64,000 nt of DNA from Cellvibrio japonicus Ueda107 (GTDB lineage: Bacteria; Pseudomonadota; Gammaproteobacteria; Pseudomonadales; Cellvibrionaceae). Every line of letters starts with the position of its first letter. Positions within the stretch are counted from its first letter, which is position 1. The notes beneath the pieces were generated by a model. The model had not been told where the DNA came from. It searched no databases and saw nothing but the letters and a program-made list of their open reading frames with translations. Shown here piece by piece: positions 20,662-30,211 of the stretch. The position numbers were made by a program, and so were the translations under genes. The stretch covers positions 558,001-622,000 of the forward strand of contig NC_010995.1 of the NCBI RefSeq assembly GCF_000019225.1. The letters run 5' to 3'.

Positions 20662-21189
20662 ATGCAGGCTTTAACGGAAGCATTTGCTGCCATTGGAGCC
20701 TTTATGGATCAGGGCGGTCCGGTAATGTATGCCATTGCCGCCCTTACCTTTGTAATGTGGGCTCTTGTTTTTGAAAGAGTTTGGTATTTCAGAGGCGGTC
20801 TAAAAGGCGATGTTCAGCAAGCATTATCCTCATGGGAAAAGCGCCCAGAGCGCAAATCCTGGAATGCTCACCAAATCCGTGCTGCCATGGTTTCCCGTAT
20901 GTCAGCAAAGATCAACCAGAACATGGATATGATCACCACCCTTATCGCACTCTGTCCATTGATGGGGCTGTTGGGAACGGTGACTGGTATGATTGAAGTG
21001 TTTAGTGTGCTTTCTCTAACAGGCGGTGGCGACGCAAAGCAAATGGCTGGCGGTGTATCACGTGCAACAATTCCCACGATGTCAGGCATGGTGGCAGCCA
21101 TTTCGGGTCTGTTTGCCAATACTTACCTGACTCGTGTTGCAGAGCGCGAAGATCGTCTGTTTGCTGACCATCTGACCATGGATCATTAA
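20662..21189 (+). CDS. exbB2: ExbB-type proton channel subunit (TonB2 system)
   Basis: A 175-residue integral membrane protein with three helices (VMYAIAALTFVMWALVFERVW; LIALCPLMGLLGTVTGMIEVF; ATIPTMSGMVAAISGLFAN) and the conserved LLGTVTGM motif of the MotA/TolQ/ExbB family. It would form the proton channel with ExbD, driving TonB. It is shorter than E. coli ExbB and follows the larger TtpC-like paralogue, so the operon encodes two members of the family. An AGAGGAGA ribosome site precedes the ATG. Confidence 0.93.
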   Translation: MQALTEAFAAIGAFMDQGGPVMYAIAALTFVMWALVFERVWYFRGGLKGDVQQALSSWEKRPERKSWNAHQIRAAMVSRMSAKINQNMDMITTLIALCPLMGLLGTVTGMIEVFSVLSLTGGGDAKQMAGGVSRATIPTMSGMVAAISGLFANTYLTRVAEREDRLFADHLTMDH

Positions 21190-21233
21190 TTAAGTCGTCG
21201 CTTAATGTTTAACCTGTAATAAAGAGATGTCCC

Positions 21234-21638
21234 ATGAGCAGGAACAATGCTAAACAAGACGAAGAAGCTCAGGCAATTGACTTGACGCCCATGTTGGACG
21301 TTGTGTTCATTATGCTGATCTTCTTCATCGTCACTGCTACCTTTATTAAGGAAACTGGTAAAGAGGTTACTCGCCCTGAAGCGACTACCGCAGATGACAA
21401 AAAGAACGCGACTATTCTCGTCGCCGTCGGTGCCGATAATGAAATCTGGATTGACAAGAAAAAGGTTGATCCGCGTGGTGTTCGTCAGGTAATTGAGCGT
21501 ATGCGCGCAGACAACCCCAAGGGTGGTGTTTCTATCCAGGCGGATACAGCATCACGTATTGAGTTCGTATTGGAAGTTGCTGACGCTGCGCGTGAAGCCG
21601 GCGTTACCGATGTGTCAGTCTCTACGCCGAAGAAATAG
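21234..21638 (+). CDS. exbD2: ExbD-type biopolymer transport protein (TonB2 system)
   Basis: 134 residues with one N-terminal membrane helix containing the conserved DLTPMLDVVFIMLIFFIVT; the Asp in LTPMLD is the proton-carrying residue of the ExbD/TolR family. The rest is a periplasmic domain (KGGVSIQADTASRIEFVLEV). It partners ExbB and the TtpC-like protein. It is followed 5 nt later by tonB2. Confidence 0.95.
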   Translation: MSRNNAKQDEEAQAIDLTPMLDVVFIMLIFFIVTATFIKETGKEVTRPEATTADDKKNATILVAVGADNEIWIDKKKVDPRGVRQVIERMRADNPKGGVSIQADTASRIEFVLEVADAAREAGVTDVSVSTPKK

Positions 21639-21643
21639 TAGCT

Positions 21644-22273
21644 ATGAACTTTGCAAAAGTAAGTTTGTCCGGCCTTTTGGGTTTGATAACCACTCTGTTG
21701 CTTCTCTATGTTATGTACCAATTGGTTAATAACGAAATGAAGCCTCAGGAAGCCAAGGCCGCTGTGAAGATTCCGGATATTCGTATGCCGGATACCAAGA
21801 TCGAAACTCGTTTCGAAGACGCAAAGCCAGAGAAACCCCAGGAGCCGGATGCCCCACCGCCGGAAATATTGGAGCCTCAGTTTGATACTCCGGAGATTAG
21901 TGCAGAGTCCCTGAATATGCAGGTTCCGATAGCGAATACTGGTATTGAAGTGGGGGCAGGTGCCTTGGCTTTCAGTGAGGGTGAATACCTCCCGATTGTA
22001 AAAGTGCCGCCAGAATATCCCAGTACTGCGCTCTCACGTGGCATAGAAGGTTTCTGTACGGTGGTATATACCGTAACTGAAACGGGTAGTACACGTGATC
22101 CGGAGCCGATTCCCGGCGAATGTGTTACAAAAGATGGCAAACCTACTACTGTATTCAATCGCGCGTCTGTAAGAGCTGCATTGAAGTTCAAGTACAAGCC
22201 GAAAGTGGTTGACGGCAAACCAGTAGAGGTTCCCGGTGTTAAAAACCGATTCACTTATGAGTTGGCTAAGTAA
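21644..22273 (+). CDS. tonB2: TonB-family energy transducer (TonB2)
   Basis: 209 residues: an N-terminal membrane anchor (GLLGLITTLLLLYVMYQLV), a Pro/Glu-rich periplasm-spanning part (PEKPQEPDAPPPEILEPQ), and a TonB C-terminal domain (VKVPPEYPSTALSRGIEGF). An insertion with Cys pairs (GFCTVVYTV, PGECVTKDGK) sits in the C-terminal domain. TonB transmits proton-motive force to outer-membrane receptors such as the one encoded at 53.7-56.4 kb, an inference. The short periplasmic span is typical of TonB2-type proteins. Confidence 0.93.
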   Translation: MNFAKVSLSGLLGLITTLLLLYVMYQLVNNEMKPQEAKAAVKIPDIRMPDTKIETRFEDAKPEKPQEPDAPPPEILEPQFDTPEISAESLNMQVPIANTGIEVGAGALAFSEGEYLPIVKVPPEYPSTALSRGIEGFCTVVYTVTETGSTRDPEPIPGECVTKDGKPTTVFNRASVRAALKFKYKPKVVDGKPVEVPGVKNRFTYELAK

Positions 22274-22284
22274 GGAGTAAAGAA

Positions 22285-23667
22285 ATGAGACAAGTTATAC
22301 CTGCCGTTTCTCTTGCCCTTAACAAGTCATTGCTGGCAGCGTTATTGGTTGCCAGCCCCTTGGTGGTATCTACAGTAGCCAAGCATTTCGCTCCTGAATC
22401 TGCTCTGGCAAGTGTATCCGCGGTGCAAGCGCAAGTAACGGCTAAAAATAAGCATGCAAATGAGCAGCGCAAGTTTCCTAACCTCTCTGAGGCGTTCGGT
22501 AAGCGTATTCAGGAAGCTGCTAACGCATTACAGCCACCAGAGGAAAGTAAGGCCCAGCCAGACCCTCGCAAAGCCTTGCAAATTTTGGGTGAACTGAGTG
22601 CTAAAGGTAATCTGAATGCCTATGAGCAAGTGTTGCTTAACCAGTACACTGGCTATGCTCATTTGGGTGCAGAGAACTATCCCAAGGCAATAGAAAGCTT
22701 TAATAAGATGCTGACTCTTGTCCCCAATATGCCTGTGGCGACAGAAGCGCAGACTTATTTGACACTGGGGCAACTCTATTCTGCTCAGGATAATCCCAGG
22801 AAAGCGCTCGAGCTTTTGTTAAAGTGGACAGAATACGTTGACTCTTTAAGACCTGAACAGCAATACATGTTCGCCAGTCTTTACTATCAACTGGAAGATA
22901 ACCGCAATTCTCTGTTGAATATTAATGAGGCTGTTAAAAATCAGGAAGCAACTGGAAAAGTGCCAATTGAATCCTGGTATTTGCTGCAGCGCGGTTTGTA
23001 TTTTGATAAAGAAGACTACAAGAGTGGTTTGGTTGTTCTTGAAAAGTTGATCAAGCACTATCCCAAAGCACAGTACTGGCGACAGGCTTCTCAGGTTTAT
23101 CGCATGATGAATCGCGAGAAGGATGCCCTTGCTGCGATGGAGGCTTGCTATCTGCTGAATGGACTTGAGAGCGAGAAAGATTTGCTCAACCTCGCGTACA
23201 TGTTCCTTGAGGCAGAGGTTCCTTACAAAGCCGCCAAAGTGCTTAATCGCGGTATTTATGAAACCAAGAAAGTTGAGCCATCCGCCAAGAACTTGAAGTT
23301 GTTAGCGGACTCCTGGCGCCTGGCGCAGAATGTCAGAAACTCTTTGACTGAGTACGAAAAGGCGGCAGCCAAGTCTACTGACGGTGAATTAATTATCGGT
23401 TTGGCGGGGGCTTACCTTGCTAACGATAATTATAAGGATGCATCCAAGTGGGGACGTGATGCCCTGCGGAAAGGTGGTATCAAGCGCGTTGACCTTGCTA
23501 ATTTTACCGTTGCACAAGCTGAGCTTGAGATGAAGAACTATGATGAAGCTATCAAGTTCTTCAAAGAAGCGGGAAAAGATGCTCGTAGTAGTAAGGTTGC
23601 CAATCAATGGGCAACCTACGCCGAGAAAGAAAAAGAAAAGGCAGAACTTGCCAAGCGTGGTATCTGA
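22285..23667 (+). CDS. Exported TPR-repeat protein of the TonB2 operon
   Basis: 460 residues with a signal-like N-terminus (NKSLLAALLVASPLVVSTVA) and a chain of tetratricopeptide repeats (NLNAYEQVLLNQYTGYAHLG; YPKAIESFNKML; TYLTLGQLYSAQDN; NYKDASKWGRDAL; NYDEAIKFFKEAG). Such TPR proteins regularly end TtpC-TonB2 operons and are probably periplasmic scaffolds. It starts 11 nt after tonB2 with an AAGGAGT ribosome site. The base composition is slightly more A/T-rich than the neighbours. A strong terminator follows. Confidence 0.9.
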   Translation: MRQVIPAVSLALNKSLLAALLVASPLVVSTVAKHFAPESALASVSAVQAQVTAKNKHANEQRKFPNLSEAFGKRIQEAANALQPPEESKAQPDPRKALQILGELSAKGNLNAYEQVLLNQYTGYAHLGAENYPKAIESFNKMLTLVPNMPVATEAQTYLTLGQLYSAQDNPRKALELLLKWTEYVDSLRPEQQYMFASLYYQLEDNRNSLLNINEAVKNQEATGKVPIESWYLLQRGLYFDKEDYKSGLVVLEKLIKHYPKAQYWRQASQVYRMMNREKDALAAMEACYLLNGLESEKDLLNLAYMFLEAEVPYKAAKVLNRGIYETKKVEPSAKNLKLLADSWRLAQNVRNSLTEYEKAAAKSTDGELIIGLAGAYLANDNYKDASKWGRDALRKGGIKRVDLANFTVAQAELEMKNYDEAIKFFKEAGKDARSSKVANQWATYAEKEKEKAELAKRGI

Positions 23668-23690
23668 TTTAACGGGATATCGCATGTTAT

Positions 23691-23728
23691 AAAACAAAAG
23701 GCCGGTAGAAATACCGGCCTTTTGTTTT
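23691..23728. terminator. Strong bidirectional terminator between the TonB2 operon and ilvD
   Basis: A perfect 16-bp stem (AAAACAAAAGGCCGGT / ACCGGCCTTTTGTTTT) with a 6-nt loop. T-runs flank both sides, so it can stop both the TonB2 operon and ilvD. Confidence 0.92.
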
Positions 23729-23823
23729 GGTCAGAAGATTAAAATATTTAATGCTGCATATTTAATCAATAATGGATGTTGATCATAGGGCCCTTCCTTG
23801 AGCTGTATAAGTTCAAGCCTGGC

Positions 23824-25668
23824 TTAATCCAATTTACTCAGATCACGCACGGCACCCTTGTCCGCACTGGTGGCAAGCATGGCATAAGCTTTCAACGATG
23901 CACTGACTTTGCGTGGACGAGCTTCTATCGGCTTCCAGGCTTTATTGCCCTTGGCTGCCATAGCGTCACGGCGCTCAGCCAGTTCCTGGTTGCTCAACTT
24001 AACATTAATGCTGCGATTGGGGATGTCGATATGGATGATGTCGCCTGTCTCAACCAGACCAATAGCACCGCCTGCAGCAGCTTCGGGAGATACATGGCCA
24101 ATTGAGAGGCCAGATGTACCACCGGAGAAGCGTCCGTCTGTCAGCAGGGCACAGGCTTTACCCAAACCCTGGGATTTGAGGTAGCTGGTGGGATAGAGCA
24201 TTTCCTGCATGCCTGGACCACCGCGGGGCCCTTCGTAGCGAATCACTACCACATCGCCTGCTTTGACCTTGCCATCCAGAATATCTTTAACGGCTTGGTC
24301 CTGGCTTTCCACGACATAGGCGGGACCTTCAAATACCCAGATGCTCTCATCTACACCAGAGGTTTTTACAACGCAGCCGTCGAGAGCGATATTGCCCCGG
24401 AGTACCGCCAATCCACCTTCTTTGGAATAGGCGTGTTCAACCGAGCGGATACAGCCTTCCACTCGGTCTGCATCCAGTGTTGGCCAGCGGGTTGCCTGGC
24501 TAAAGGCAACCTGGGTGGGAATACCTGCCGGGCCAGCGCGGTAGAAGGTGGCGACAGCATCGGAGCCGGTGCTGATGATGTCCCATTGATCCAGCCCTTC
24601 CTGCAGGGTTTTGCTGTGTACAGTGGGAACCTGGTTGTGCAACAGGCCGCCGCGGTTTAGCTCTGCCAGAATGCCAACAACGCCGCCGGCGCGGTGCACA
24701 TCTTCCATGTGGTATTTCTGGGTATTGGGGGCAACTTTGCACAGCTGGGGTACTTTGCGGCTCAGGCGGTCGATATCCGTCATAGTGAAGGGCACGCCAC
24801 CTTCCTGGGCTGCTGCCAGTAGGTGCAGGATGGTATTGGTAGAGCCGCCCATGGCGATGTCCAGGGCCATAGCGTTTTCGAAGGCTTCGAAGGTTGCAAT
24901 AGCGCGAGGCAACACACTCGCGTCATCTTGTTCGTAATAACGCTTGGTGATTTCTACGATGCGGCGACCGGCTTCAAGGAACAGCTGTTCGCGGTCGGCG
25001 TGGGTGGCCAGGAGTGAACCATTGCCGGGCAGGGAAAGCCCCAGGGCCTCGGTCAGGCAGTTCATGGAGTTGGCGGTGAACATTCCGGAGCATGAGCCAC
25101 AGGTAGGGCAGGCTGAACGCTCATAGGCTTCCACTTGTTCATCACTGGCATTTTTGTCGGTACCAATCACAATCGCATCAACCAGATCGAGCTTGTGTTC
25201 TGCCAAACGGGTTTTGCCTGCTTCCATCGGACCACCGGAAACAAAAATAACTGGAATATTGAGGCGCATGGCGGCCATCAACATCCCAGGGGTGATCTTG
25301 TCGCAGTTGGAAATACACACCAGTGCATCGGCACAGTGGGCATTGACCATGTATTCCACCGAGTCGGCGATGATATCGCGGCTGGGCAGGCTGTAGAGCA
25401 TGCCGTCGTGACCCATGGCGATACCGTCATCGACGGCGATGGTGTTGAATTCTTTGGCGACGCCGCCAGCTTTTTCAATTTCGCGTGCAACCAGCTGACC
25501 GAGGTCTTTCAGGTGGACATGGCCGGGGACAAATTGGGTAAAGGAGTTGGCGACAGCGATGATGGGCTTTTGGAAGTCCTCATCCTTCATTCCTGTCGCG
25601 CGCCACAGGGCGCGGGCACCGGCCATATTACGGCCCGATGTCGTGGTTTTGGAGCGGTAAACCGGCAT
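23824..25668 (-). CDS. ilvD: Dihydroxy-acid dehydratase
   Basis: Iron-sulfur enzyme that dehydrates 2,3-dihydroxy acids in valine, leucine and isoleucine synthesis. 614 residues (E. coli 616). Cluster-binding Cys motifs NCDKITPGM and [11 protein letters not shown], the [12 protein letters not shown] signature, and GPRGGPGM are present. Start [19 protein letters not shown] is the usual one. The gene stands alone on the minus strand with the TonB2 operon convergent downstream. Confidence 0.98.
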   Translation of the reverse strand: MPVYRSKTTTSGRNMAGARALWRATGMKDEDFQKPIIAVANSFTQFVPGHVHLKDLGQLVAREIEKAGGVAKEFNTIAVDDGIAMGHDGMLYSLPSRDIIADSVEYMVNAHCADALVCISNCDKITPGMLMAAMRLNIPVIFVSGGPMEAGKTRLAEHKLDLVDAIVIGTDKNASDEQVEAYERSACPTCGSCSGMFTANSMNCLTEALGLSLPGNGSLLATHADREQLFLEAGRRIVEITKRYYEQDDASVLPRAIATFEAFENAMALDIAMGGSTNTILHLLAAAQEGGVPFTMTDIDRLSRKVPQLCKVAPNTQKYHMEDVHRAGGVVGILAELNRGGLLHNQVPTVHSKTLQEGLDQWDIISTGSDAVATFYRAGPAGIPTQVAFSQATRWPTLDADRVEGCIRSVEHAYSKEGGLAVLRGNIALDGCVVKTSGVDESIWVFEGPAYVVESQDQAVKDILDGKVKAGDVVVIRYEGPRGGPGMQEMLYPTSYLKSQGLGKACALLTDGRFSGGTSGLSIGHVSPEAAAGGAIGLVETGDIIHIDIPNRSINVKLSNQELAERRDAMAAKGNKAWKPIEARPRKVSASLKAYAMLATSADKGAVRDLSKLD

Positions 25669-25800
25669 AACTGACCTCGATTCTTGGAATAGCGGCTAAC
25701 AGAGGGCTTCTATAATAACAGATGGCCTCCGGCAGCCGCAGTAGGATTCGCGATCAGGGCAATTAACCTATAAGCAGGGAATTTATTGGATGTTGAACTT

Positions 25801-26262
25801 CTATAGGCAGTCCAGTTGCATAATGGTGATCGGTGTATCGCGATATACCTCTTTGCTGAGGGGTTTCCAGCCGAGTTTGCTATAAAAGACTTCTTGATCG
25901 GGAGTGAACAGATAAAGGTGTGGCCATTGGCTGGATGCTGCCAGTGCCATAATTGCTTTTACCAGCGCACTGCCCAGGCCGCGACCACGCTGGTCATTGC
26001 GCACAAAGACATTGGCAAGCCAGGGGCTGAGTTCCGGTTTGTTATCCATGTCTGCGGCAATTAACGCGGCAGAGCCGAGGACCTTATCGTTTTCCACGGC
26101 AATTAACAGGGTCGGGATGGTGGCCTCACCAAGATAGGCCCGCATTTTGTCGATGCGATCGGCGAGGGTTTCTCCGGGGTTTAAATAGCCCCACTCTTCA
26201 TGATGCCAGCGCGCCAGTGTGGGTAAGTGTTCGGGGGCGCTGCGCAGGTCAATAATGTCCAT
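25801..26262 (-). CDS. GNAT-family N-acetyltransferase
   Basis: 153 residues with the GNAT acetyl-CoA-binding motif A (VRNDQRGRGLGSALVKAIM) at about 93-110 and motif B near FYSKLGWKPL. The N-terminus (HHEEWGYLNPGETLADRI) resembles a group of small-molecule acetyltransferases; substrate unknown. The ATG at 26262 lies just after the argA stop (26265); an in-frame TTG at 26268 would overlap it. No convincing ribosome site is seen, suggesting coupling to argA. Confidence 0.85.
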   Translation of the reverse strand: MDIIDLRSAPEHLPTLARWHHEEWGYLNPGETLADRIDKMRAYLGEATIPTLLIAVENDKVLGSAALIAADMDNKPELSPWLANVFVRNDQRGRGLGSALVKAIMALAASSQWPHLYLFTPDQEVFYSKLGWKPLSKEVYRDTPITIMQLDCL

Positions 26263-26264
26263 GG

Positions 26265-27593
26265 TCAAACAAGAGATTTAATAAAAATTTTTGAATTGCG
26301 TTGATAGTTGTAGAGCAATTGCCGCTGTACCGGTAAATCGTCCAGTTTTCCCTGCATAAAACCCTGCTCAATAAACCAGTGTGCTGTTTGGGTGGTGAGT
26401 AAAAACAGCTGTTTGATTTTTTGCTTGCGTGCCTGGTGTTCAACTTGTTGGAGCAACAGCGCAGCCCGACCGCCTTTGCGATAGTCCGGATGGGTGGCAA
26501 CACAGGAAAGTTCAGCCGTATCCCCATAGGGATAAAGTGCTGCACAGGCGATGATGGCACCGTCTTTTTCCATGACATGGAATTTACTGATCTCGGTTTC
26601 GAGGACTTCGCGCGAGCGGCGTACCAGGATGCCCTCCTCCTCCAGCGGACGAATCAATTCAAGGATACCGCCAACATCGTCAATAGTGGCAGAGCGCAAT
26701 TGCTCGTAATGGCCCGAATAGATCATAGTGCCCAGGCCATCGCGTGTGAAAAGCTCGGTGAGCAGGGCACCGTCGGTGGTATAGCTCACCAGTTGCGCAC
26801 GCGGTACGCCTTGCAGGCAACTCAGATAGCAGGCACTGACGGCTTGCTGCAAATCCGGATTGGCATGTTCACCCAGTTTTTCGTAGTAGGTTTCCAGATA
26901 GTGTTTGCATTCCTGCAGTGACAACTGGCGAATTAAATGGCTGTCGTCGTCCAGTACGCCGTCACCTTCTATAAACGCCAGCAGCTTGTCGGCTTTGATA
27001 GCAATGGCAACATGTGTAGCCACATCGCTAAAGGAAAGATTGAATACTTCGCCCGTTGGTGAATAGCCGCAAGGGGATAACAGCACAACCGCACCGGAAT
27101 CGAGCGCCGTATGCAGGGCGCGGGTGTTGATGCGACGCACCTTGCCGGTGTGCTGCAGGTCTATGCCTTCGATTACACCATAAGGCATGGCGACCACAAA
27201 GTTGCCGCTGATGACCTGCATGTCGGCGCCGTGCATGGGGGAATTGGGCAGTCCGGTGGATAGTGCGGCCTCCACCGTTGTGCGCGCCTCACCAATGGCT
27301 TGAATAACCAGGCTCAGGCTTTCGCTATCGGTGATGCGCAGGTTTTTGTGGAAATTGCTGTAAGTGTCTGCGACCTGCAGGCGTTCGTCGATTTGTGGAC
27401 GTGCGCCATGTACCAGTACCAAACGTACCCCGAGGCTGGACAGCAGGGCTACGTCATGGATGATGTTGTGGAAGTTGGGATGCTTGATTCCCTCGCCCGG
27501 CAACATGAGCACAAAGGTTCTACCCCGATGCTTATTGATATAGGGCGATGAATGGCGAAACCATTTAACGTAGTCTTGGGAAATATTGGGCAC
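26265..27593 (-). CDS. argA: N-acetylglutamate synthase (ArgA type)
   Basis: First step of arginine synthesis: transfers acetyl from acetyl-CoA to glutamate. 442 residues: an amino-acid-kinase-like domain (about 20-290, LVLVHGARPQIDERL), which binds arginine in this family, and a C-terminal GNAT domain (about 300-435, CVATHPDYRKGGRAALLLQQVE). This two-domain arrangement is that of gammaproteobacterial ArgA. The ATG at 27593 starts MPNISQDYVKWFRHSSPYIN. It lies 26 nt after argE on the same strand; the two are probably cotranscribed. Confidence 0.96.
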   Translation of the reverse strand: MPNISQDYVKWFRHSSPYINKHRGRTFVLMLPGEGIKHPNFHNIIHDVALLSSLGVRLVLVHGARPQIDERLQVADTYSNFHKNLRITDSESLSLVIQAIGEARTTVEAALSTGLPNSPMHGADMQVISGNFVVAMPYGVIEGIDLQHTGKVRRINTRALHTALDSGAVVLLSPCGYSPTGEVFNLSFSDVATHVAIAIKADKLLAFIEGDGVLDDDSHLIRQLSLQECKHYLETYYEKLGEHANPDLQQAVSACYLSCLQGVPRAQLVSYTTDGALLTELFTRDGLGTMIYSGHYEQLRSATIDDVGGILELIRPLEEEGILVRRSREVLETEISKFHVMEKDGAIIACAALYPYGDTAELSCVATHPDYRKGGRAALLLQQVEHQARKQKIKQLFLLTTQTAHWFIEQGFMQGKLDDLPVQRQLLYNYQRNSKIFIKSLV

Positions 27594-27619
27594 GTTTGTT
27601 CTCTGGTTGTGAATATGGC

Positions 27620-28774
27620 TTATAGACAGTAACGCTCAATCAGTTCGCGCAAAATTTTCACCGCTGGCTCTATTTGGTCGAGCGGAATAAATTCATCGGG
27701 CTGGTGCGCCTGGTTGATAGAGCCGGGACCTAGCACCAATGTTTGCATACCCAACTGTTGCATAAAGGGAGCCTCCGTGGCAAAGGCAACGCTTTCGGCA
27801 CTGTGGCCGGTGAGTTGCTCGCAAACTTGCACCAGGTCGCTGGTTCTGTCCTGTGCGAAGGGATCTACGCCTTCAAACAGGGAGGAGAGCACTATATCTG
27901 TCCCGGTGCGCTCTGCAATAGGGGTAAGGCGCTGTTGGATAGCCTGGCGTATGGCTTCATTTTCCATACCGGGTAGCAGGCGCAGATCGAAATGCAGCTC
28001 GCAATCAGCACAGATCCGGTTAGCGCCGTCACCGCCGTGAATACAACCGAGGTTGAGTGTTGGTGTTTGCACGGCAAAACCCGGGTCCCGGTATTTCAAT
28101 TGCAATTCACTGCGCAGGGCCAGTAATTCTCCCATTACATTGTGCATGGCCTCCAGTGCGTTATTGCCCAGGGCCGGGTTGGACGAGTGGCCGCTTTTAC
28201 CGCGCACACGAATAGCTTCCATCATGATGCCTTTGTGGGCGCGCACCGGCACCAACCCGGTTGGTTCACCGATGATGGCGCAGCCTGGTGTTGAGCCCTG
28301 CATCCCCTCGCGCACCAGGGCACGTGCACCGCTCATGCTGCTCTCCTCGTCAGCGGTGGCCAGTACAATCAGTGGGTGGCGGAAACGTGTATACAGGTAG
28401 GGCTTTACTGCTTCGATAATGACCGGGAAAAACCCCTTCATGTCTGTTGCGCCCAGGCCATAAAGTTTGCCGTCTTTTTCCGTGAGGGTGAACGGGTCGC
28501 TCTGCCAGCGGTTGGCATCATAGGGCACAGTGTCTGTATGGCCGGCAAGTAGTAACCCTCCTTCACCTTTACCCAGGGTGGCGATGAGGTTGGCTTTCCC
28601 CGGTTGCTCCAATGGCATCACCCGGGTGATGAAGTTCATGTCGGCAAAGCTGTTGGCCAGGTAGTCGATAACCGGGCGATTGGGCATGTCCCACTCGGGT
28701 ACAGCGCAGCTTACAGAGGGAATAGCTACCAAATCCCGTAGTTGTTGGCGGTAGTGCTTAGCATCGAAAGTCAT
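27620..28774 (-). CDS. argE: Acetylornithine deacetylase (M20 family)
   Basis: Hydrolyses N2-acetylornithine to ornithine, using two metal ions. 384 residues. Motifs: LLLAGHTDTVPYD with the metal His/Asp, GATDMKGF with a bridging Asp, and ADEESSMSGARAL with the catalytic Glu pair; a small dimerisation domain (about 175-290) is inserted as in other M20 peptidases. It starts MTFDAKHYRQQLRDLVAIPS. argE-argA-GNAT form a probable minus-strand operon. Using both ArgA and ArgE points to the linear arginine pathway. Confidence 0.95.
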   Translation of the reverse strand: MTFDAKHYRQQLRDLVAIPSVSCAVPEWDMPNRPVIDYLANSFADMNFITRVMPLEQPGKANLIATLGKGEGGLLLAGHTDTVPYDANRWQSDPFTLTEKDGKLYGLGATDMKGFFPVIIEAVKPYLYTRFRHPLIVLATADEESSMSGARALVREGMQGSTPGCAIIGEPTGLVPVRAHKGIMMEAIRVRGKSGHSSNPALGNNALEAMHNVMGELLALRSELQLKYRDPGFAVQTPTLNLGCIHGGDGANRICADCELHFDLRLLPGMENEAIRQAIQQRLTPIAERTGTDIVLSSLFEGVDPFAQDRTSDLVQVCEQLTGHSAESVAFATEAPFMQQLGMQTLVLGPGSINQAHQPDEFIPLDQIEPAVKILRELIERYCL

Positions 28775-28856
28775 GGGGTGATATGCCCTTGTGGCGAAAG
28801 CCTGTATCGGGTTGTTATCGGTGATCGGGCATTAAAAAGCAAGTTCTGGCAAATAA

Positions 28857-28888
28857 AAAGCCCGGCGAGGAAAACCGGGCCGGGCTTT
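28857..28888 (-). terminator. Terminator downstream of pit
   Basis: A 9-bp stem AAAGCCCGG / CCGGGCTTT; read on the minus strand it ends in TTTTTATTT, a good U-tract just after the pit stop. It separates pit from argE. Confidence 0.8.
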
Positions 28889-28911
28889 GGGGGCAATCAA
28901 AGGCTAGCGCC

Positions 28912-30186
28912 TTAGCTGAATAGCCCTTTAAAGAAGTAAAAGAAGAGAATGGATAGGCCGGCACCGGCGGGTAGGGTGATTACCCAGGAGGCGAAAATGC
29001 CGCCGATAACCCCCAGGTTCAGGGCGCCAATACCGCGCGCCAGGCCGACGCCCAATACCGCGCCTACCAAGGTATGGGTGGTAGAAATGGGCAGGCCAAT
29101 ACCCGAGGCGATAACCACCGTGGCGGCGGCGGCCATTTCTGCGGCAAAACCGCGGCTGGGGGTCAGTTCGGTAATTTTCTTGCCGATGGTCACCATGACT
29201 TTGTAGCCGTAGGTGGCCAGGCCAATAACAATGCCGGTGGCACCCAGCAGCAATACCCAGGACGGCACCAGGGCTTTGGTCTCAACTGCTCCGGCCTGAA
29301 CCACGGCGATTACCGCTGCTACCGGGCCTACGGCATTGGCCACATCGTTGGAGCCGTGGGCAAATGCCATGGAGCAGGCGGTAAAAATCATGAGGACGCC
29401 AAATACACGCTCCACGCTGGAAAACCGATTGCTTTTGTCCGCATGCGTATCCTGGTTGATACGGCTGAGCAGGTAGATACCTATACCGGCAACCGCAATG
29501 CCAATGAGTGCGGCAATCACCACTGCCTGGATGAAACCGAACTCAATATGATGCTCCTTGAGCACATACTTGAGCCCTTTGAGCAGGGTAACCATGGACA
29601 GGAAAAAGCCCACTGCAAACATGTAAAAGGGAATGTAGCGCTTGGCGTTGCCGAAAGGATCTTCGGTGTCCAGGATAAGGTGCTGCACCGAGCGGAAAAT
29701 CCAGAAGGAGATAAAGCCGGCAATCACCGGGGTAATTATCCAGCTGCCCACAATGCCCCATACCTGGCCCCACTGTACCGCATCTACTGAAATACCCACG
29801 GCGGCGAAGCCAATAATGGCCCCGACAATCGAGTGGGTAGTGGATACCGGCCAGCCGAGGATACTGGCGATTAGCAGCCAACTGCCCGCCGCCAGCAGTG
29901 AGGAGAGCATCCCGTAGACAAACAGGTCGGGGTGGCTGGACATGATATCCAGCTCAACAATACCGCTGCGGATAGTTTCTGTTACTTCACCACCGGCGAG
30001 ATAAGCACCGGCAAACTCGAACACCATGGCGATAATAATCGCCTGCTTCATGGTGAGCGCACGCGAGCCCACCGAGGTTCCCATTGCATTGGACACATCG
30101 TTGGCGCCAATGCCCCAGGCCATAAACAAGCCAAAAACGCACGCCAGAACAAACAGCACCTGGCCGTATTCAGCAAATAAAGTCAT
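28912..30186 (-). CDS. pit: Low-affinity inorganic phosphate transporter (PiT family)
   Basis: Inner-membrane phosphate/cation symporter. 424 residues with 10-12 membrane helices and the twin family signatures GIGANDVSNAMGTSVGSRAL (about 25-45) and HGSNDVANAVGPVAA in the second half. The central loop (about 160-260) is short. It lies 25 nt after the DUF47 gene in the same direction, the standard pairing; DUF47/PhoU-like proteins are thought to regulate Pit. Confidence 0.95.
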   Translation of the reverse strand: MTLFAEYGQVLFVLACVFGLFMAWGIGANDVSNAMGTSVGSRALTMKQAIIIAMVFEFAGAYLAGGEVTETIRSGIVELDIMSSHPDLFVYGMLSSLLAAGSWLLIASILGWPVSTTHSIVGAIIGFAAVGISVDAVQWGQVWGIVGSWIITPVIAGFISFWIFRSVQHLILDTEDPFGNAKRYIPFYMFAVGFFLSMVTLLKGLKYVLKEHHIEFGFIQAVVIAALIGIAVAGIGIYLLSRINQDTHADKSNRFSSVERVFGVLMIFTACSMAFAHGSNDVANAVGPVAAVIAVVQAGAVETKALVPSWVLLLGATGIVIGLATYGYKVMVTIGKKITELTPSRGFAAEMAAAATVVIASGIGLPISTTHTLVGAVLGVGLARGIGALNLGVIGGIFASWVITLPAGAGLSILFFYFFKGLFS

Positions 30187-30211
30187 TATGGAATCCCCAA
30201 ATTAAGATCGA

